Below, in pieces: positions 13,901-25,247 of a DNA stretch of 64,000 nucleotides (positions are counted from its first letter, which is position 1; the number at the start of each line of letters is the position of its first letter). This DNA comes from Heliocidaris tuberculata (taxonomy: Eukaryota > Echinodermata > Echinoidea > Camarodonta > Echinometridae). Made by a program: the position numbers and the translations under genes. The notes beneath the pieces were generated by a model. The model saw nothing but the letters and a program-made list of their open reading frames with translations, searched no databases and was not told the DNA's origin. The stretch covers positions 11,582,058-11,646,057 of the forward strand of contig CM046844.1 of NCBI GenBank assembly GCA_025618425.1, given 5' to 3'.

Positions 13901-16900
13901 AATGTTTTGTTGGAACACTTTCTGCCCGTTTTCACTTTCCTCTCACTCTGGTAAAGGTCGATGGTTGGTTCATGATGGGTTCTAGCCAGAGAAGCATCTC
14001 TGATTGTCTTCACATGATGATAATCGGAAACAAAATCAGACGCATCTGTATATCGTCTTTTTCCTCTCCCATTAATCTTCATGCTTCTCGCCCACCAATA
14101 GGTTGTTTTTAGAACTCGCTGACCGAATAGGGATAAAGGAGGGGAAAAACAGACTTTCAAGAGAGGAAGAAATGTAGGTCAATCGTATCTATTTCCTTGG
14201 GTTCTCCAGGGAGTTGTGCCAAAACTAACTTTGCGACTTCAGGGAGGTTGTACCAGCTTCCGTAAGCGGAGAGTGGCTTTCAACGTGATGCAAGATTTGT
14301 CCCAGCACGCAACCCAGTAATTGCCCAGGTCTGAATCACAAGGCATAGAGGAAACTAAGGCTTAGGAGCCGATGACATTTTCAAAGGGGATGCTACAGTA
14401 GGGAAATATTTTGGACAAGAATCTGGGATAGAGATTCTCATAGATAATTTGGGATTAAATCCTCGCCTCTCTGGAGCTTGGACTTTAAAGGTTAGGCCTG
14501 TGTATGAAGGTCCACTCCTAGGCTTCGACTTGAAAAGTTTACTTGTGTAATCCCAATACAGTACTCGTTCCTAACAAGATAAGGAGTTTGTAGCCAGTAG
14601 CAGAGGTGTGTATTAAATTTGGTATCCTCTACTTAAACCCAGAGTATTGGATTGTAAAGACCTGCCCAGGTCGTTGAAAGCCTCAGAGAGTCTGGTGATT
14701 GAAACTTGATCAGCGTATTAGACATGCTTTACAAGGGTTTAGTGAGTCCATGATGCTCGTACATCGGTCATTGCTCCAAGAGTTCTACGCTAGATGGAAG
14801 TCAAGATTTTTTTCAGAACAAACCTATAAAGCACGCATGGTTTGACTGTATTTACTTTCATTCAACTTAGTCACAAATTTTGCAAAAGCAGAAAGGAAAT
14901 TATAAAAAAAAAACAAACAGAATATGAAGAGTCAAAACCTAGCTCAGTTTTATAAAAGAAGAATTATTTCTCAATCCATATATGTAGATATCTGTTGAAC
15001 TTGTATTGATGGACCATATTTCCACGGAGATACTTATAAATATCTCTGTAAACAGATAACTGGATGTTGAGAAATCATTCTCTGTAGGAAGGTGGTCCTT
15101 ACCTATAAGTGTAGCTAACTCTTTATTAGATAATCAAAGGAACTTTATCTTTCTACAAGAGTGAGAAGATCATATGAATTCTTTCATTCTATTTTTTGAC
15201 CTCCAAGATTATCCCACAGAGCAGTGTCAAAGGACTCTCATTATATTTTGTTTTCTTCACTAATTGCTTTTTTCCTCATTTGGGGGCTTTTGGAAGACCC
15301 TCTTCCATCATCCCACCTTGTAACCCCTTAGTCCTGTATACCAGGCAGGATTCATTAATTAACACCTGTAGAGAAAACACCTGAGATCATGAAGGATTCC
15401 TCTTTAGCAATGGAGCCTAGAAAAATAGTACTCACCTGTGACCCAGTTGTTCCTTCTTGCTTTTGATTTTCCATCAGAAATTTTGATGTAAAACAATATT
15501 TTTAAAAAGAGTCCACATGTGTGGAATATTAAGAAGCAGAAACTTTGACCTTGCAATACAGTCAGAGATGATGTTTATAAAGCATGATTGTATCTCGGCC
15601 ATTTCCCTCCTTACTTGTGTTTTACTGGCCAGTGGAACTTTTTAGAATTTGTACTAGTCAGTGAAGCTATCAATGAGAATTATGTATATGTCTTCACTGG
15701 TCCACAGATGATTCGCGATGATTTTTTTCCTGTTCAGTACAAATAAATTTTCATGTATTTCCCATAGGTTATCCTAATGACTTCGTATGTAACAGGTTAA
15801 AGAGATTTGCTCTAAAAAAAATAATGCTTAATCAAAGTGCAATTGCCCATTGATAATGATTAAAGAAATCTTGGGTTATATTTCATTTCATTAAATCAGT
15901 GTTCTTTTCTCTCCCCTAAACAGGAGCACTTCAATTACTTTGCACAAGATGAGGATCTAGGTCCATTGGTGCTGTCTGTGAAGCATGAGACGATAGGAGG
16001 AGAAGATGCTCTAAGAGTGGTGCTCAGATCAAAAGCCGGTACTATCCATGAAGTCCTAGCCATCTCAACGCTTGGAGACTCACCCATTCCGGCTAGGATC
16101 GCAAAGGTACAACATCGATTTGTTTTGCATGATTTCAATACTAATTTGAAATTAGTTATATAAAGCAAAGAGAAAATTAAGAGCAAAATTTGGAATATCA
16201 TTCTATAAATAATTTTTTTAATGATCGTCATTAATGTATTTTATGGAAAAGAAGTAAAAAAAGATAGTATAATGAAGTGAGGGGACAAAATGAAAGAGGT
16301 AGAAAAGATTTTTTTGTGTACATGTAGTGCCCTTTGATGAAGGGATTAATTATTTGTATACTAACAAGATATTTTTTTTGTTTTTTGTGCAGACACTGTG
16401 TGACAGTATTACTACAGAAAGATATCAACCAGTACTTTTTCCCAAGGTAAGTGTCTTATTACATCATCATACCTCTATTAAACGTAACATTCAATCTGTT
16501 GCTGTGTGATGTAAGCCTGAGGCAAACCATAAGGTACAATGGTACATAGAGCTTTTATGCTTTATTCTGAACCAATGTTAAATGTTCTTCCGATGAGTAC
16601 AAATTTAGATGCTGAAGAAGTGTGAATTTATATAGACCTTGTGTAGTTACGGTAAGCCCCCAAAACTGTGGGTTAGATTTACTTTTCGTTGATAAATGGT
16701 ATGATACTCGCAGTTCTAAGCTGATAGCCATTTAACACATAAATGTATATATACATGTATATGATGATAGAAAAACATTTGAAATCAATGGCACTCTCAT
16801 TTCTACTCGTAATCTGATGAAGATGACCTGGGTAATAATACTTGGACAGTTACTTGTAATTGGAAAAGTAGTATATGGAAAACATATATCATTTATTATT

Positions 16901-19900
16901 ATTGTATTTTACCAGGGTTCCGAGCTGATCGTCAGCTACGATGAGCACTCCTTCGTCAACAAGTTCAAGTTTGGGGTTGTCTACCAGTGCTTTGGACAGT
17001 CAACGGAAGAGGAGATGTTTGGTAACAGGAACTCGAGCCCCGCCCTTGATGAATTCCTAGAGATGCTAGGGGAAAAGGTCGAGCTCAAAAATTTCTCAGG
17101 GTGAGACATTTATTTAACCTATTGACTACTCAATTCTCTCATTCCGTTTTACTTCATATATGAGTCACCCAGTTCCCTCAGGCAATGGTTTAAATACTTC
17201 TGGGATTCCCCCCTCCCCCTTCAGTTTGGAGAACAATTTGAGTAAAGAATTAGATTAGATAAGATTAGATTCAATATTATATTGTGCTATGTGGCTGCAA
17301 GAACTGATTGGTGTTACTGATCATTCTCAAGCTTCTAGCTCTCACTAAACAGTCTAGGTTCCTAAAAGTTAATTTTTTCTAGAAAGCAGTTTTGAAGATG
17401 ATTTATTTGTCAAATAACGTAATTTTAATCCATAATTCTTTGTTTTGTTTTGTTGCAGTTTTCGAGGAGGTCTAGATGTAAATCATGGCCAAACCGGCAC
17501 GCATTCCATTTATTGCAAGTACCACAATAATGAGATCATGTTCCATGTCTCCACAATGCTTCCTTACACAGAAGGAGACGCACAACAGGTAATCATCATT
17601 ATTATCATAGCTTTATGAGCAAGCCCAATCACTATACCACCTTTGTTCTATCCTTGCATCATGTGTTAGCTTGAATATATTACCTGGAAGATCTGTTGGT
17701 GCTAAAGCAGGAGGCTGTTGACAGTCTGGCCAATCATATGAAAATTACACAATGGACACAAAAGAACTGACAAGCAATTTTGGATAGTAAAAGTTAGAAG
17801 TGGCGTAAATTGTAGTATTTGAAGCATTATCTTTACAACTGCTCTCTCAATTTTTTTTTTTTTTGTCAGCTGCTACTCAGGCTAAAATTTCAGATTTCCA
17901 GTATATGCTGTGATACATTAATAAATTGTGAATGGTAGATAATAGTACTTCTCACTTTAGAAGCTATGAACTTTTTTGTGGTAATGTTCTTGACCTTACC
18001 TTGATGTTCTTGACTTTGACCCTTGACCTTGACCTTGCTATTTTTCTTGACCCTGTAGCTTCAGAGGAAGAGGCACATTGGTAACGACATCGTAGCAATC
18101 ATCTTCCAGGAGGAGAACACACCCTTCATACCAGATATGATTGCATCCAACTTCCTCCATGCTTACATTGTTGTACAAGCCATCCAGGCCAACTCAGAGG
18201 AGACTAAGTACAAGGTAGCAATCATTTCCATTTCCTCGAATGCCTTTGATTGACAGTCCTGTATCATCTTAACAGATTAGATACTTCTTTCAATTTAACA
18301 TGTAGTTTGTGCCATCCTCTTATTGATACATGTACATGTGTGTGTATGTAGCTTGAACTGATGATTTGCCATGGATTGAAACCTTAGACTGCCACATTGT
18401 TTGGAGTTCATGTATATGCACATGTGAACTAAGTTTACTCGTGCGGTCCACTTTTTGTTCCATTAGTCGATAAGTGCGGTCAAAGAGTTGATTGATTGTG
18501 CTTCCTGTCATGTAAGGGTTACATCTCTCTTTTTTTTCTTTCAAACAGTTTATGCACCATATGTCATTAAACTTTTATACTTACATGTAAATGAATATGT
18601 TTCCTGAAAAGAAAATGTGCTAAGGCCAGGGAAAGACATAAAGCATTAGGAAAATCAATATTAACACCATACCATTTCCTCAAAGGCTTCCCCTGTCAAG
18701 TAAAAACCTTTAAAGGAGGTCAGGCAGCGGTTTCAATGGAGAAAAATCTGTGTTTGTTGATGCTTCAAAATAGTTCGTGCGCATACGAAACTAGGTCTAG
18801 TCGAAAGTATATTGAGGATCAGCAAAATTTCCTTCTCCCCTGCAAAATCCGCATTGATCGCTGTGATGTGTACGTAAGTTGATGTGAACAAACATGGAAA
18901 TCTCTGAACTCGCCTTCGCCTGGACTGCATAGAAACACATGGGCACCGCCGACTGACCGCCTTTAAATTGTATCTTTCCTGCACCACAGGTGACAATTAC
19001 AGCCCGGAACAACGTTCCACCGTTTGGCCCCATCTTGCCAGCCCCTTCAATCTACAAGAAAGGCTCTGAACTGAGGGAGTTCTTGCTGTGCAAGCTACTC
19101 AACGCTGAACACTCCTGCTATAAAGCTCAAAAGTTTGCCAGCATCCAGGTACGATTACACCTTCTAGGATACATCTGTTCTAATTGTAGTTTGTGGTGAC
19201 CTGTTGCGAGTTAAATAATTGTTGTTTGATGTGCATTTGTAATGGATGTATCCAAACAGCTCAGGTTGTGTAATGAAGGCTCTAAAGCAAAGATGATGCA
19301 ACCAGGAGACATATTTGCGGATAGATATTGTTCAAAGAGCTGATTTACATGTATATAAAAGAGAATCGAAATGCAACTTTTGCTGTTTAAGGGGAGAGAG
19401 GGGTTGTGAAATGGTAGATTCAAGTTCAATTTCACCTGGAGTAACAGCTCTTGCTGGTATAATCATGATGAATATTTTTTATATTTACAATTTATGCATG
19501 ATATCTCTCTTTCTCTCTCTCTATCTATTATAGGCGAGAACAAGAAGTGCTTTACTTGATCACCTTTACCATGATCTCATGTCAAAGAATGAAGACATCT
19601 TCTGCGCAGTGGCAGGTATGGTATCTCTCAAGAATAAACAGTATATACTCTTAACGTGATGTGGCATTTAGTCTAGCTGTCTGTAGGAAAAGGTCATGGG
19701 GAAAAAAGAATAGATGTCTGAAGTGTTTTTTATTTGTCTTGTAAAGTAGTGATATGAGAGGAGTGGGGTTGAGTGGAGCGCTAAAAATAAGTTTGAATAA
19801 AGGATGTTGATATTCAGCTCAAGTAAAAAGTGGAATAAAAGTGATAGTTACCTTGTTAATGATAAATACTATAGAGTTTTGTAATGCGCCAACTCCACGT

Positions 19901-22900
19901 TAGTAATGTGCCTGAGGCACAATGTAGAGAAAAACTTACAAATACACGAAAATACACAAATATAGAACAATAACAATGTAAAAGTAAATGTGATTTGGGA
20001 AAACAGGAAGAATCTATAGAAGAAACAAAGTAGAGGGTAAATGGCTAAAAGGCCTCAGTGCATCTAAGTTTTAGTCACATACATCCAAGAACACTTTGAT
20101 GGTTATATTTGACAACAAGCTCATGATCATATTACAGAATCAGGCTAAATGGATTATTCATTTTCATTCTCTTGTAGGAGATGACATCATCTCGCCTCTC
20201 CAGTCGAGTCAGGGTAAGGGTGACTACTCACCCGGCGGAAACAGCCGACTTCTCAAGAGCTTCAAGAATGCCTTCAGAGGGCGCACCACCTCGCTCGAGA
20301 GCACGGGCTCATCGGGGACACTACCCAAGAATGTCAATGGCAATACGCTCTTTGTCGGCACGGAGGGGTTACCACGACCAAGTGTTGACCAGAGTGATAG
20401 CACAAGCCCAGCTGTGAGTAGCTTAACCTTTGTTTTTATTTATTCTCGATAAAATGATGAGGTAAACAATGCTGGTGATGATAGCTTTGGTGATGATGAT
20501 GATGTTGATGATAATGAGAATGATGATCGTAGATTAATGGTGATGGTGATGATGGTGGTTACATGTACATTGTGTATGTGGATGATAATGATAGGGATTA
20601 TATAAAGATGATTTTAATCAGGATGATCTATTCTTTTTCCTCATGAAGCCATGAGTGAGAAAGGAGGTATTGATTATCAAATCTTCTTTCTTTTCTTCTA
20701 ATATATAGACTTGATTTGAATCACTTTAAAATGAATATGATTTTTGTCTTGTCTTTAAATCACCATGATACATTCATTAAGATTATGGAATAAATGGATA
20801 TAATTGACATTTAATGTAATTTCAAGTAATCTAAATCTAATTTCTTGTTATTCTTTCAGATGAAGCAGAGGTCAAATAGCAGGTCATCACAAAGATCAGT
20901 GCAGAGCTTTGGAAGTGCTGATAAGAAAGAACCAAAGAAGAAAAGGTAATTATACCCAAGACTCCTTACCAAGACTCCTTATATAATACTTTCCAAACAC
21001 ATGCACCTGTGATCCATGCTCATTTAAAAATATTTGTGAAGTATCTACCTCATATAGTTGAAAATGTTGTATTTTTATGACAAAATATTAATACTGTAAC
21101 TTGTTTGTGTAATTAGATAATAAAAAAGTACCTTCAGTAGGATATCAAAATGTAATTTATCTATTGTTTATGGTGTATTTTTATATTGGAATTATACTTG
21201 TATTTCTTAATCTCATCTACTCATTCATGTTATCTCAGTTTCTTTCTCCTGCTTTGTATCTTTGTATGTATCTAATTTTCTCTCTTTCTTTTCTCCATCT
21301 GTCTGTCTCTCTCTCTTTCCCTCCCCTTCCCCCCCCCCCCCCAGTTTCTCTTTTTTTCTCCTTTCTCATTTACCTACAACTATTCTGTGACCATACCATT
21401 GATGCATTTGTGTTTTGTTTCCACATAGGGACAGCGTCCTGAGTCGATCATCACACTCATCAGAGAGTATCAACGGGAGCCAAGAGTCCCACAAGTCTTC
21501 CTCCAACTCCCTCAACAGTTCACCAGATATCAATGCCACCTCACAACAACAGAGGTAAGGGATATATTACGTGAGAGAGAGAGAGAGAGAGAGACAGAAG
21601 AAAGACAGAAAGAGTGAGAGAGTGTTAGAAAGACCGCAAAAGGACAAACAGAAAGAGAGCAATAGATAGACAGGCACAGATAAAGACAGACAGACAGACA
21701 AACGGAAAAGGGGAAAAAAGAAAAAGCTACATTGTAGAATGAGTATCAGTCAACCAAAGATATTGCTTACAGTTATCATGAAATGAAATGAATGTACTAG
21801 AAGTCAAATAGAGGACATTATTTGGGGGTCTTCTCTTTATTTAGTTTATCTTTTGATAGAAATGCTTTATTACGACCACTACTGTGGGGAAAAAAATATC
21901 CATTCAAATAGAGCACCACACATTCACTTCTGTGTCATGTTTTGTCCCCTGTAGGATATACACCAGAGTATCACCAAGTAACTCATTGGATAGCTTCAAC
22001 AGCGATGAAGACGCCCACCTCCACCATGAGTCACATGATCACCATGATGATTCAGACACAGGAATGGTAAGGCCATTGAAACTTCTCTGTACCTCAACTC
22101 AAACATTAAGTTGTATTTGTATGTTTGGTATCTGCTATTAGACAGTAATTCATGTAACACTGTTATCCTCAGTGTTGCAATCTGGGCCCTGTTTTGTGAA
22201 GAGTTATGATTGATCCTAATTAATCAATCACAAAACAACTTTGAGTTTTATATGAGTACAGTAGCAACCCTGTATAAGAAATAGAAGATTGTAACAAACT
22301 GTACAAGTGATTGGATGACTGGATTTATATCAACTGCAATTCTTTATAAGAACAGGGGCCCTGGTCAGACGTACATTACTGTTTTGCTCAGAACGAGCAG
22401 CAAATGCGGCTGAATCAAAGGAAAAAATAACTCTGGACCATAAGAAATTTACTACTCACTCAATAAATACATGTAGGTGAAATCCTTTTGTAAAGGCATA
22501 ATGTTGTCCAACTTTTTAGCTCTTCTTGATCTGTCAAATAATTTCTCTTTAGTATGATTCCTTAACCCAACATCTGCATGTCAGCAAACATTGTTTCAGA
22601 AAAACTTCTTTTTTAACTTGTTTTGTACATGTATGTCTGTTTCTTGTATCCTTCCTTTGTGTAGGGGAGTATGTCATCTAGCAACAAGCCCAGTCCCATG
22701 AATCCGTGTATTTGTCCTGAAGGGAAATGCTCAGCTGCAGCAGAGATCGAAGGTATGCTATAGACTTTACTCCCTCCCTTTTATTCCACTATCTAAGCTC
22801 CCAATGTTCCTAGTTTGGAGGAAGGATTCCTATATTGGGCCTTCAAACTAACAGTATGAATCCCGTATTCCTCTCTTCTTAAAACTTCTGAATGAAAGCA

Positions 22901-23858
22901 TACAAAATACAGTGAATTCTTGATTTTTGCCTTGAGAAATTTTCAAATTTTAGATCAGTGCTGCAACTTCCTGCTTTTGATATACTGCAAGATTCTGTGA
23001 TCAAATGTTTGTTTGTTTGTTTTTTCTGTGAACCTAGTAAGACCAAGTGTGTATCAAGGTTGCATCAATGTTTAACTTAACTTTACCTTGCTAATGATTT
23101 CTGACAAGATAATATGACCCCAAAGTATACTGACAAGTTTCCAGAATTAGTTTGGAGAGGACAGAATTTAGGAATGAGCAGCTTGCCAAGGGATAAAATA
23201 TTCTGTTCAGTGCTTACCATTTTCTTGCTTTGTTGAGAAGACAATTGCAATTGTAAAAAGTGGATGTTTAAATGTATGATGATGTTATGAAAGAGCTTAA
23301 TTTGAATCTTGAATTTGATTGTATGACAGCCAACCTAGGACAGCAGCTTGAAGCAATGAAGCAAGAGATGCTCAGATTGTCAGCAGAAAAGAAGGAACTC
23401 CTACAACAAAATGTGGTGAGTAGACAAAATGGAAGAATCTATCAAAATTTATGTAGATAGGCATCTTTTTTTCTTTCTCAGGAGTGTTTGAGGGGGGGGG
23501 GGAGAAGTATTGCTGGATTTTAAGGGCATTTTCTGTCCCATTTTTCTTTTGTATTTTTATTTCTATTTCTTGAAGCCCTTTTCAGTTTATACACAATTTG
23601 TTAGGTTGTTTACATAAGTGTTCAAAAGTGAATGAAGGTTCAAATGTAGCAAAGCAGTTTGTTTATAAACTCAATTAATGTCTCTTTTCCTCTTTGCAGA
23701 CTTGGCAACAGGACCTAAAGAAGTTAAAGGAGCGAGAGCTGAAACACATGGCAGAGCTGACAGTGGCAAACAAAGAGCTTCACAGGATCAAGGATCACCA
23801 TCGCAAGGTAGAAGAGAGACTTCAGAAGTCCCTCTCAACAGACGCAACCAATTGTTGA
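4837..23858 (+). CDS. RAP1GAP: Rap1 GTPase-activating protein (Rap1GAP), 16 exons, 5' end not identified
   Basis: Predicted GTPase-activating protein for the small GTPase Rap. Coding exons: 4837-4956, 5320-5607, 15924-16106, 16393-16446, 16916-17100, 17459-17588, 18059-18214, 18990-19148, 19534-19615, 20178-20413, 20860-20945, 21429-21554, 21955-22066, 22665-22752, 23330-23415, 23700-23858. All joins keep one frame, giving 749 residues from the first recognised exon. Order: GoLoco core (residues 1-12, [12 protein letters not shown]), N-terminal part of the RapGAP fold (about 41-215, with YFLGKEHFNYF across a junction), catalytic RapGAP part (216-425, with [10 protein letters not shown] carrying the Asn thumb, about residue 329), a Ser-rich tail (450-640) and a C-terminal coiled coil (669-740). 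Exon order and junction motifs match vertebrate RAP1GAP/RAP1GAP2. The upstream initiator exon was not found and may lie outside the window. The tail diverges from vertebrates; the coiled coil is the main oddity. Family assignment is very secure; paralogue level is not. Confidence 0.95.
5131..5154. repeat. T24 homopolymer in intron
   Basis: Twenty-four consecutive T, directly followed by a dispersed repeat that begins AACCCATCGACTACTGAATT. Confidence 0.9.
5153..5228 (+). repeat. Short dispersed repeat, copy 1
   Basis: About 75 bp (AACC.ATCGACTACTGAATT, then CACCCGGTTCCT and CAGG). Recurs at 17113 (same strand) and 37678 (opposite strand). The copy at 37678 contains a hairpin CAGGAACC-ACCC-GGTTCCTG. 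Confidence 0.75.
5320..5607 (+). CDS. RAP1GAP: Rap1GAP exon B: start of the RapGAP fold plus Ser/Asp-rich insert
   Basis: Ninety-six codons, phase 0 at both ends. [10 protein letters not shown] and GYWLDGT correspond to REGPFPLIL and GYWIEGT in vertebrate Rap1GAP, and the exon ends YRRYFLGK, matching IYRKHFLGK. Between these lies a longer Asp- and Ser-rich loop (about 60 residues) than in vertebrates. The exon is GC-richer than its flanks. Acceptor ccataatacag, donor AAG|gtaaga. Confidence 0.93.
7366..7753 (+). mobile_element. TTAA-type MITE, family CCCTTTC, copy 1
   Basis: Ends CCCTTCCAGGACAG and TGTCTCGAAAGGG; the right flank is TTAA, the left flank TGTAA (one change). It aligns along its length with 43089-43495 (shared GATCACATTTTGTTCTTCAA, CTCAGG.ATCTGGTAT, TTTTTTAGAGCTCTGAATCA). 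Non-coding. Confidence 0.8.
11370..11396. repeat. (ATAG)n / (AT)n microsatellite
   Basis: Tandem ATAG units grading into AT repeats. Confidence 0.85.
11944..12030. repeat. (TCC)n / (TTC)n pyrimidine tract
   Basis: Tandem TCC units then a mixed TTC/TCC/TTTTC tract. Frames give Ser or Leu runs; not a gene. Confidence 0.9.
15924..16106 (+). CDS. RAP1GAP: Rap1GAP exon C
   Basis: Sixty-one codons, phase 0. It begins EHFNYF, continuous with LGK at the end of the previous exon exactly as in human LGKEHFNYY, although 10.3 kb of intron separate them. It encodes dimerisation/core strands of the RapGAP fold ([18 protein letters not shown]). Acceptor ccctaaacag, donor AAG|gtacaa. Confidence 0.93.
16393..16446 (+). 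CDS. RAP1GAP: Rap1GAP exon D (54 nt)
   Basis: An eighteen-codon micro-exon, [18 protein letters not shown], matching the vertebrate segment LVCEDVNVDRFYPVLYPK. Acceptor tttttgtgcag, donor AAG|gtaagt. Confidence 0.92.
16916..17100 (+). CDS. RAP1GAP: Rap1GAP exon E: start of catalytic domain
   Basis: Encodes the strand FKFGVVYQ and the helix with [12 protein letters not shown], hallmarks of the RapGAP catalytic domain. The exon ends two bases into a Gly codon (donor GG|gtgaga); the next exon completes it, giving FSGFRGGLDV. Confidence 0.94.
17113..17192 (+). repeat. Short dispersed repeat, copy 2
   Basis: TTAACCTATTGACTACTCAA, then TCTCTCATTC and GAGTCACCCAGTTCC match the copy at 5153. It lies just after a Rap1GAP donor site. 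Confidence 0.75.
17459..17588 (+). CDS. RAP1GAP: Rap1GAP exon F
   Basis: Encodes [13 protein letters not shown] and [15 protein letters not shown], among the most conserved RapGAP stretches. Together with exon E it makes 105 codons. Acceptor gttttgttgcag, donor CAG|gtaatc. Confidence 0.95.
18059..18214 (+). CDS. RAP1GAP: Rap1GAP exon G: catalytic Asn-thumb exon
   Basis: Fifty-two codons, phase 0. It contains [13 protein letters not shown], in which the Asn after Gly is the catalytic thumb and the preceding His is also conserved in Rap1[21 protein letters not shown] follows. The catalytic residues are present, so the product is predicted to be active. Acceptor gaccctgtag, donor AAG|gtagca. 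Confidence 0.96.
18990..19148 (+). CDS. RAP1GAP: Rap1GAP exon H: end of catalytic domain
   Basis: Fifty-three codons, phase 0: [17 protein letters not shown], then [18 protein letters not shown], matching vertebrate VSVTARDDVPFFGPPLP and QEFLLTKLINAEYACYKA. Acceptor ctgcaccacag, donor CAG|gtacga. Confidence 0.95.
19534..19615 (+). CDS. RAP1GAP: Rap1GAP exon I
   Basis: Encodes [20 protein letters not shown], matching RTRAALLETLYEEL in vertebrates, the last helix of the domain. The donor splits a Gly codon after its first base and the next exon completes it. Acceptor ctatctattatag, donor CAG|gtatgg. Confidence 0.92.
20178..20413 (+). CDS. RAP1GAP: Rap1GAP exon J: start of regulatory tail
   Basis: About 78 codons. 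[12 protein letters not shown] resembles the vertebrate FFESFKRVIRSR stretch at the start of the phosphorylated tail. Rich in Ser, Gly and Thr, probably disordered. Acceptor attctcttgtag, donor GCT|gtgagt. Confidence 0.88.
20453..20560. repeat. Imperfect GAT-repeat tract
   Basis: GATGATGAT-like triplets interrupted by single changes, directly after the exon J donor. Confidence 0.75.
20860..20945 (+). CDS. RAP1GAP: Rap1GAP exon K: Ser/Lys-rich tail
   Basis: Begins [13 protein letters not shown] and ends in a Lys/Arg-rich run. The last Arg codon is split across the junction (AG|G). Acceptor ttattctttcag, donor AAAAG|gtaatt. Confidence 0.85.
21429..21554 (+). CDS. RAP1GAP: Rap1GAP exon L: Ser-rich tail
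   Basis: Starts [18 protein letters not shown]; very rich in Ser and Asn, ending QQQR. The start resembles basophilic kinase sites (inference). Acceptor tttccacatag; donor AGAG|gtaagg, followed by a GA microsatellite. Confidence 0.87.
21571..21700. repeat. (GA)n microsatellite and GA/CAGA-rich tract
   Basis: Perfect GA dinucleotides followed by degenerate AGAAAG and CAGA units in the intron after exon L. Confidence 0.8.
21955..22066 (+). CDS. RAP1GAP: Rap1GAP exon M: Ser/His/Asp tail
   Basis: Thirty-seven codons plus a shared Arg codon. [16 protein letters not shown] is followed by a His/Asp-rich stretch that could bind metal or be a low-complexity linker. Acceptor cccctgtag, donor ATG|gtaagg. 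Confidence 0.87.
22184..22361. mobile_element. MITE, family GGGCCC, copy 1
   Basis: Inverted termini GGGCCCTGTTTTGTGAAGAG and, at the right end, TCTTTATAAGAACAGGGGCC. Related ends occur at 35754 and 28080. Confidence 0.65.
22665..22752 (+). CDS. RAP1GAP: Rap1GAP exon N: Cys-containing linker
   Basis: Encodes [18 protein letters not shown] before the coiled coil. Three Cys within eight residues are unusual in an otherwise Ser-rich tail. Acceptor tttgtgtag, donor GAAG|gtatgc. Confidence 0.85.
23330..23415 (+). CDS. RAP1GAP: Rap1GAP exon O: coiled coil, first half
   Basis: Encodes [20 protein letters not shown] and onward, with Leu/Met at heptad spacing. Acceptor ttgtatgacag, donor GTG|gtgagt. 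An upstream in-frame ATG at 23272 lies in intron sequence. Confidence 0.87.
23700..23858 (+). CDS. RAP1GAP: Rap1GAP terminal exon: coiled coil and stop
   Basis: Fifty-two codons and a TGA stop. Charged heptads continue ([20 protein letters not shown], then [12 protein letters not shown]), and the protein ends DATNC. An overlapping frame stays open to 23887 but does not continue the spliced frame. Acceptor cctctttgcag. Confidence 0.88.
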   Translation, partial: TWQQDLKKLKERELKHMAELTVANKELHRIKDHHRKVEERLQKSLSTDATNC

Positions 23859-24940
23859 GCAGCTCCTTCAGCTTTAGGAACGGTTAAGATGACTGATATC
23901 CTCAATTGTCAAAGGCATATTTCTTGATGTGGCATTAGCATCATTACACAGTGGAAAATCTTGTAGAGATTTAAACATTGCTGTAGAAATGTGTCAGCCT
24001 ATGTGGGTCCAAATTTGCAATTGATGCAAGAAAGTCATGGTGTCATCCTTCCCAAAGAGCATCAGAGAAAAATGATGACAAGTTGGAGGGTTCAGCAATT
24101 GTCTTATCATTGGAAGGGTTATTGAAGCACTTTTGATTTGGAGATGACAGCAATACAAAGGTTATAGTGTACCTATGAATCTGCCTAGGTCATAGGTCAA
24201 AGTTCAGTGATGTGTAATTGACCATCCATCAGCATATCTTGATAGCTGACCTGGCATGATCAAGAAACAGATTGAAAGAATAAGTAATCCAAAGCCGATG
24301 AGTTTGATTACCATGAAATGGATGGAGCAGGATTGAAGCCTGGATTACAGTCTGCCTTGAACGAGCATGCCTTGAAGAACAGGACAGAGATGATTGGTGA
24401 AAAGGAACATTTGACCTTATGACCTTTCAACCTGATCTGTGTTATTGAAGAATGTAATAATTGTGGAATTCAAGAGAAAAAAAAATGATGTTTGCTGTGT
24501 GATTTCAATATAAAGGAAGGATACCACATGAATTTTTGAGTCCTTGAAGGAACTTGATTTAATGAAACAAGGATGATAGTTTGGGGATTGTATGAATTTT
24601 GTTACTTTTTAAGCGGGAAGCAAAGCCTAGCTTACTGAACAGAGAGTCTCTTGCCATATCAAAGGTTGAGTAGTGATTTAAAGCCAAATCAGTGAGAGCT
24701 ATTGCTAGTTCACTACAACGCGAAAAGTGTCATTATTGTGTTATGAAGCCTGCATCGTAGAGATGGATTACGTTGGTGGTATATTGTGATATAATGTTGT
24801 ACCAAAGAATCTGTTGACCTCCTACCTGAGCTGGTATTATAAAAAAAAAAAAAATCTAAGCCGCCTTCAGACACGACACAGTGTACCGCCTTAATGAAAA
24901 ATAGCCGTGGCAAAATAAAATGAGATATAAAGCGAAGAGC
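23859..24940 (+). other. RAP1GAP: Probable Rap1GAP 3' untranslated region
   Basis: Non-coding sequence after the stop. The first AATAAA on this strand after the stop is at 24914-24919, so a transcript end near 24935 is plausible. Later AATAAA words up to about 28565 would allow longer forms. The boundary is inferred. Confidence 0.45.
24914..24919 (+). promoter_or_regulatory. Candidate poly(A) signal for Rap1GAP
   Basis: AATAAA, about 1.06 kb after the stop codon and the first such hexamer there. No transcript evidence was available. Confidence 0.4.
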
Positions 24941-25247
24941 GCGTCACAAATCTGCATATTATACCACATAGATTACAGGGTACGCGTAGGGGCCTTTTGT
25001 TCTGGTCAATTTTTTTACCCCACTTTTCGTTCATTTACACATGTAAATAATTTCATTTTGCCATGGCGATTTTTTTTCTCAAGGTGGTTTATCGCATTGA
25101 GTGCACAAGGCTTTACTCTAAAGCAAATTATCTGTAGAAACCGTCTCTAGTCATGAATACAGTTCATATCTAGGAATTGGACCAAGTACCGAAAAGCGAC
25201 GCACCATTCTAGCTCTAGCCGAATATGTTTGGTTACATCTTGTCCAC

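Larger units (their letters stand above)
5608..15923 (+). other. 10.3-kb Rap1GAP intron
   Basis: Separates codons that are adjacent in Rap1GAP (LGK and EHF). No exon-like conserved frame was seen inside. It holds a TTAA-type repeat (7366-7753), an AGATA microsatellite, a TCC tract and C/G homopolymers (11540, 13473). Confidence 0.7.

Noticed and set aside
13801..14160. 119-codon minus-strand frame inside the large Rap1GAP intron
   Set aside because: No recognised family, no flanking splice or promoter signals and ordinary intron composition; a chance frame is likelier.
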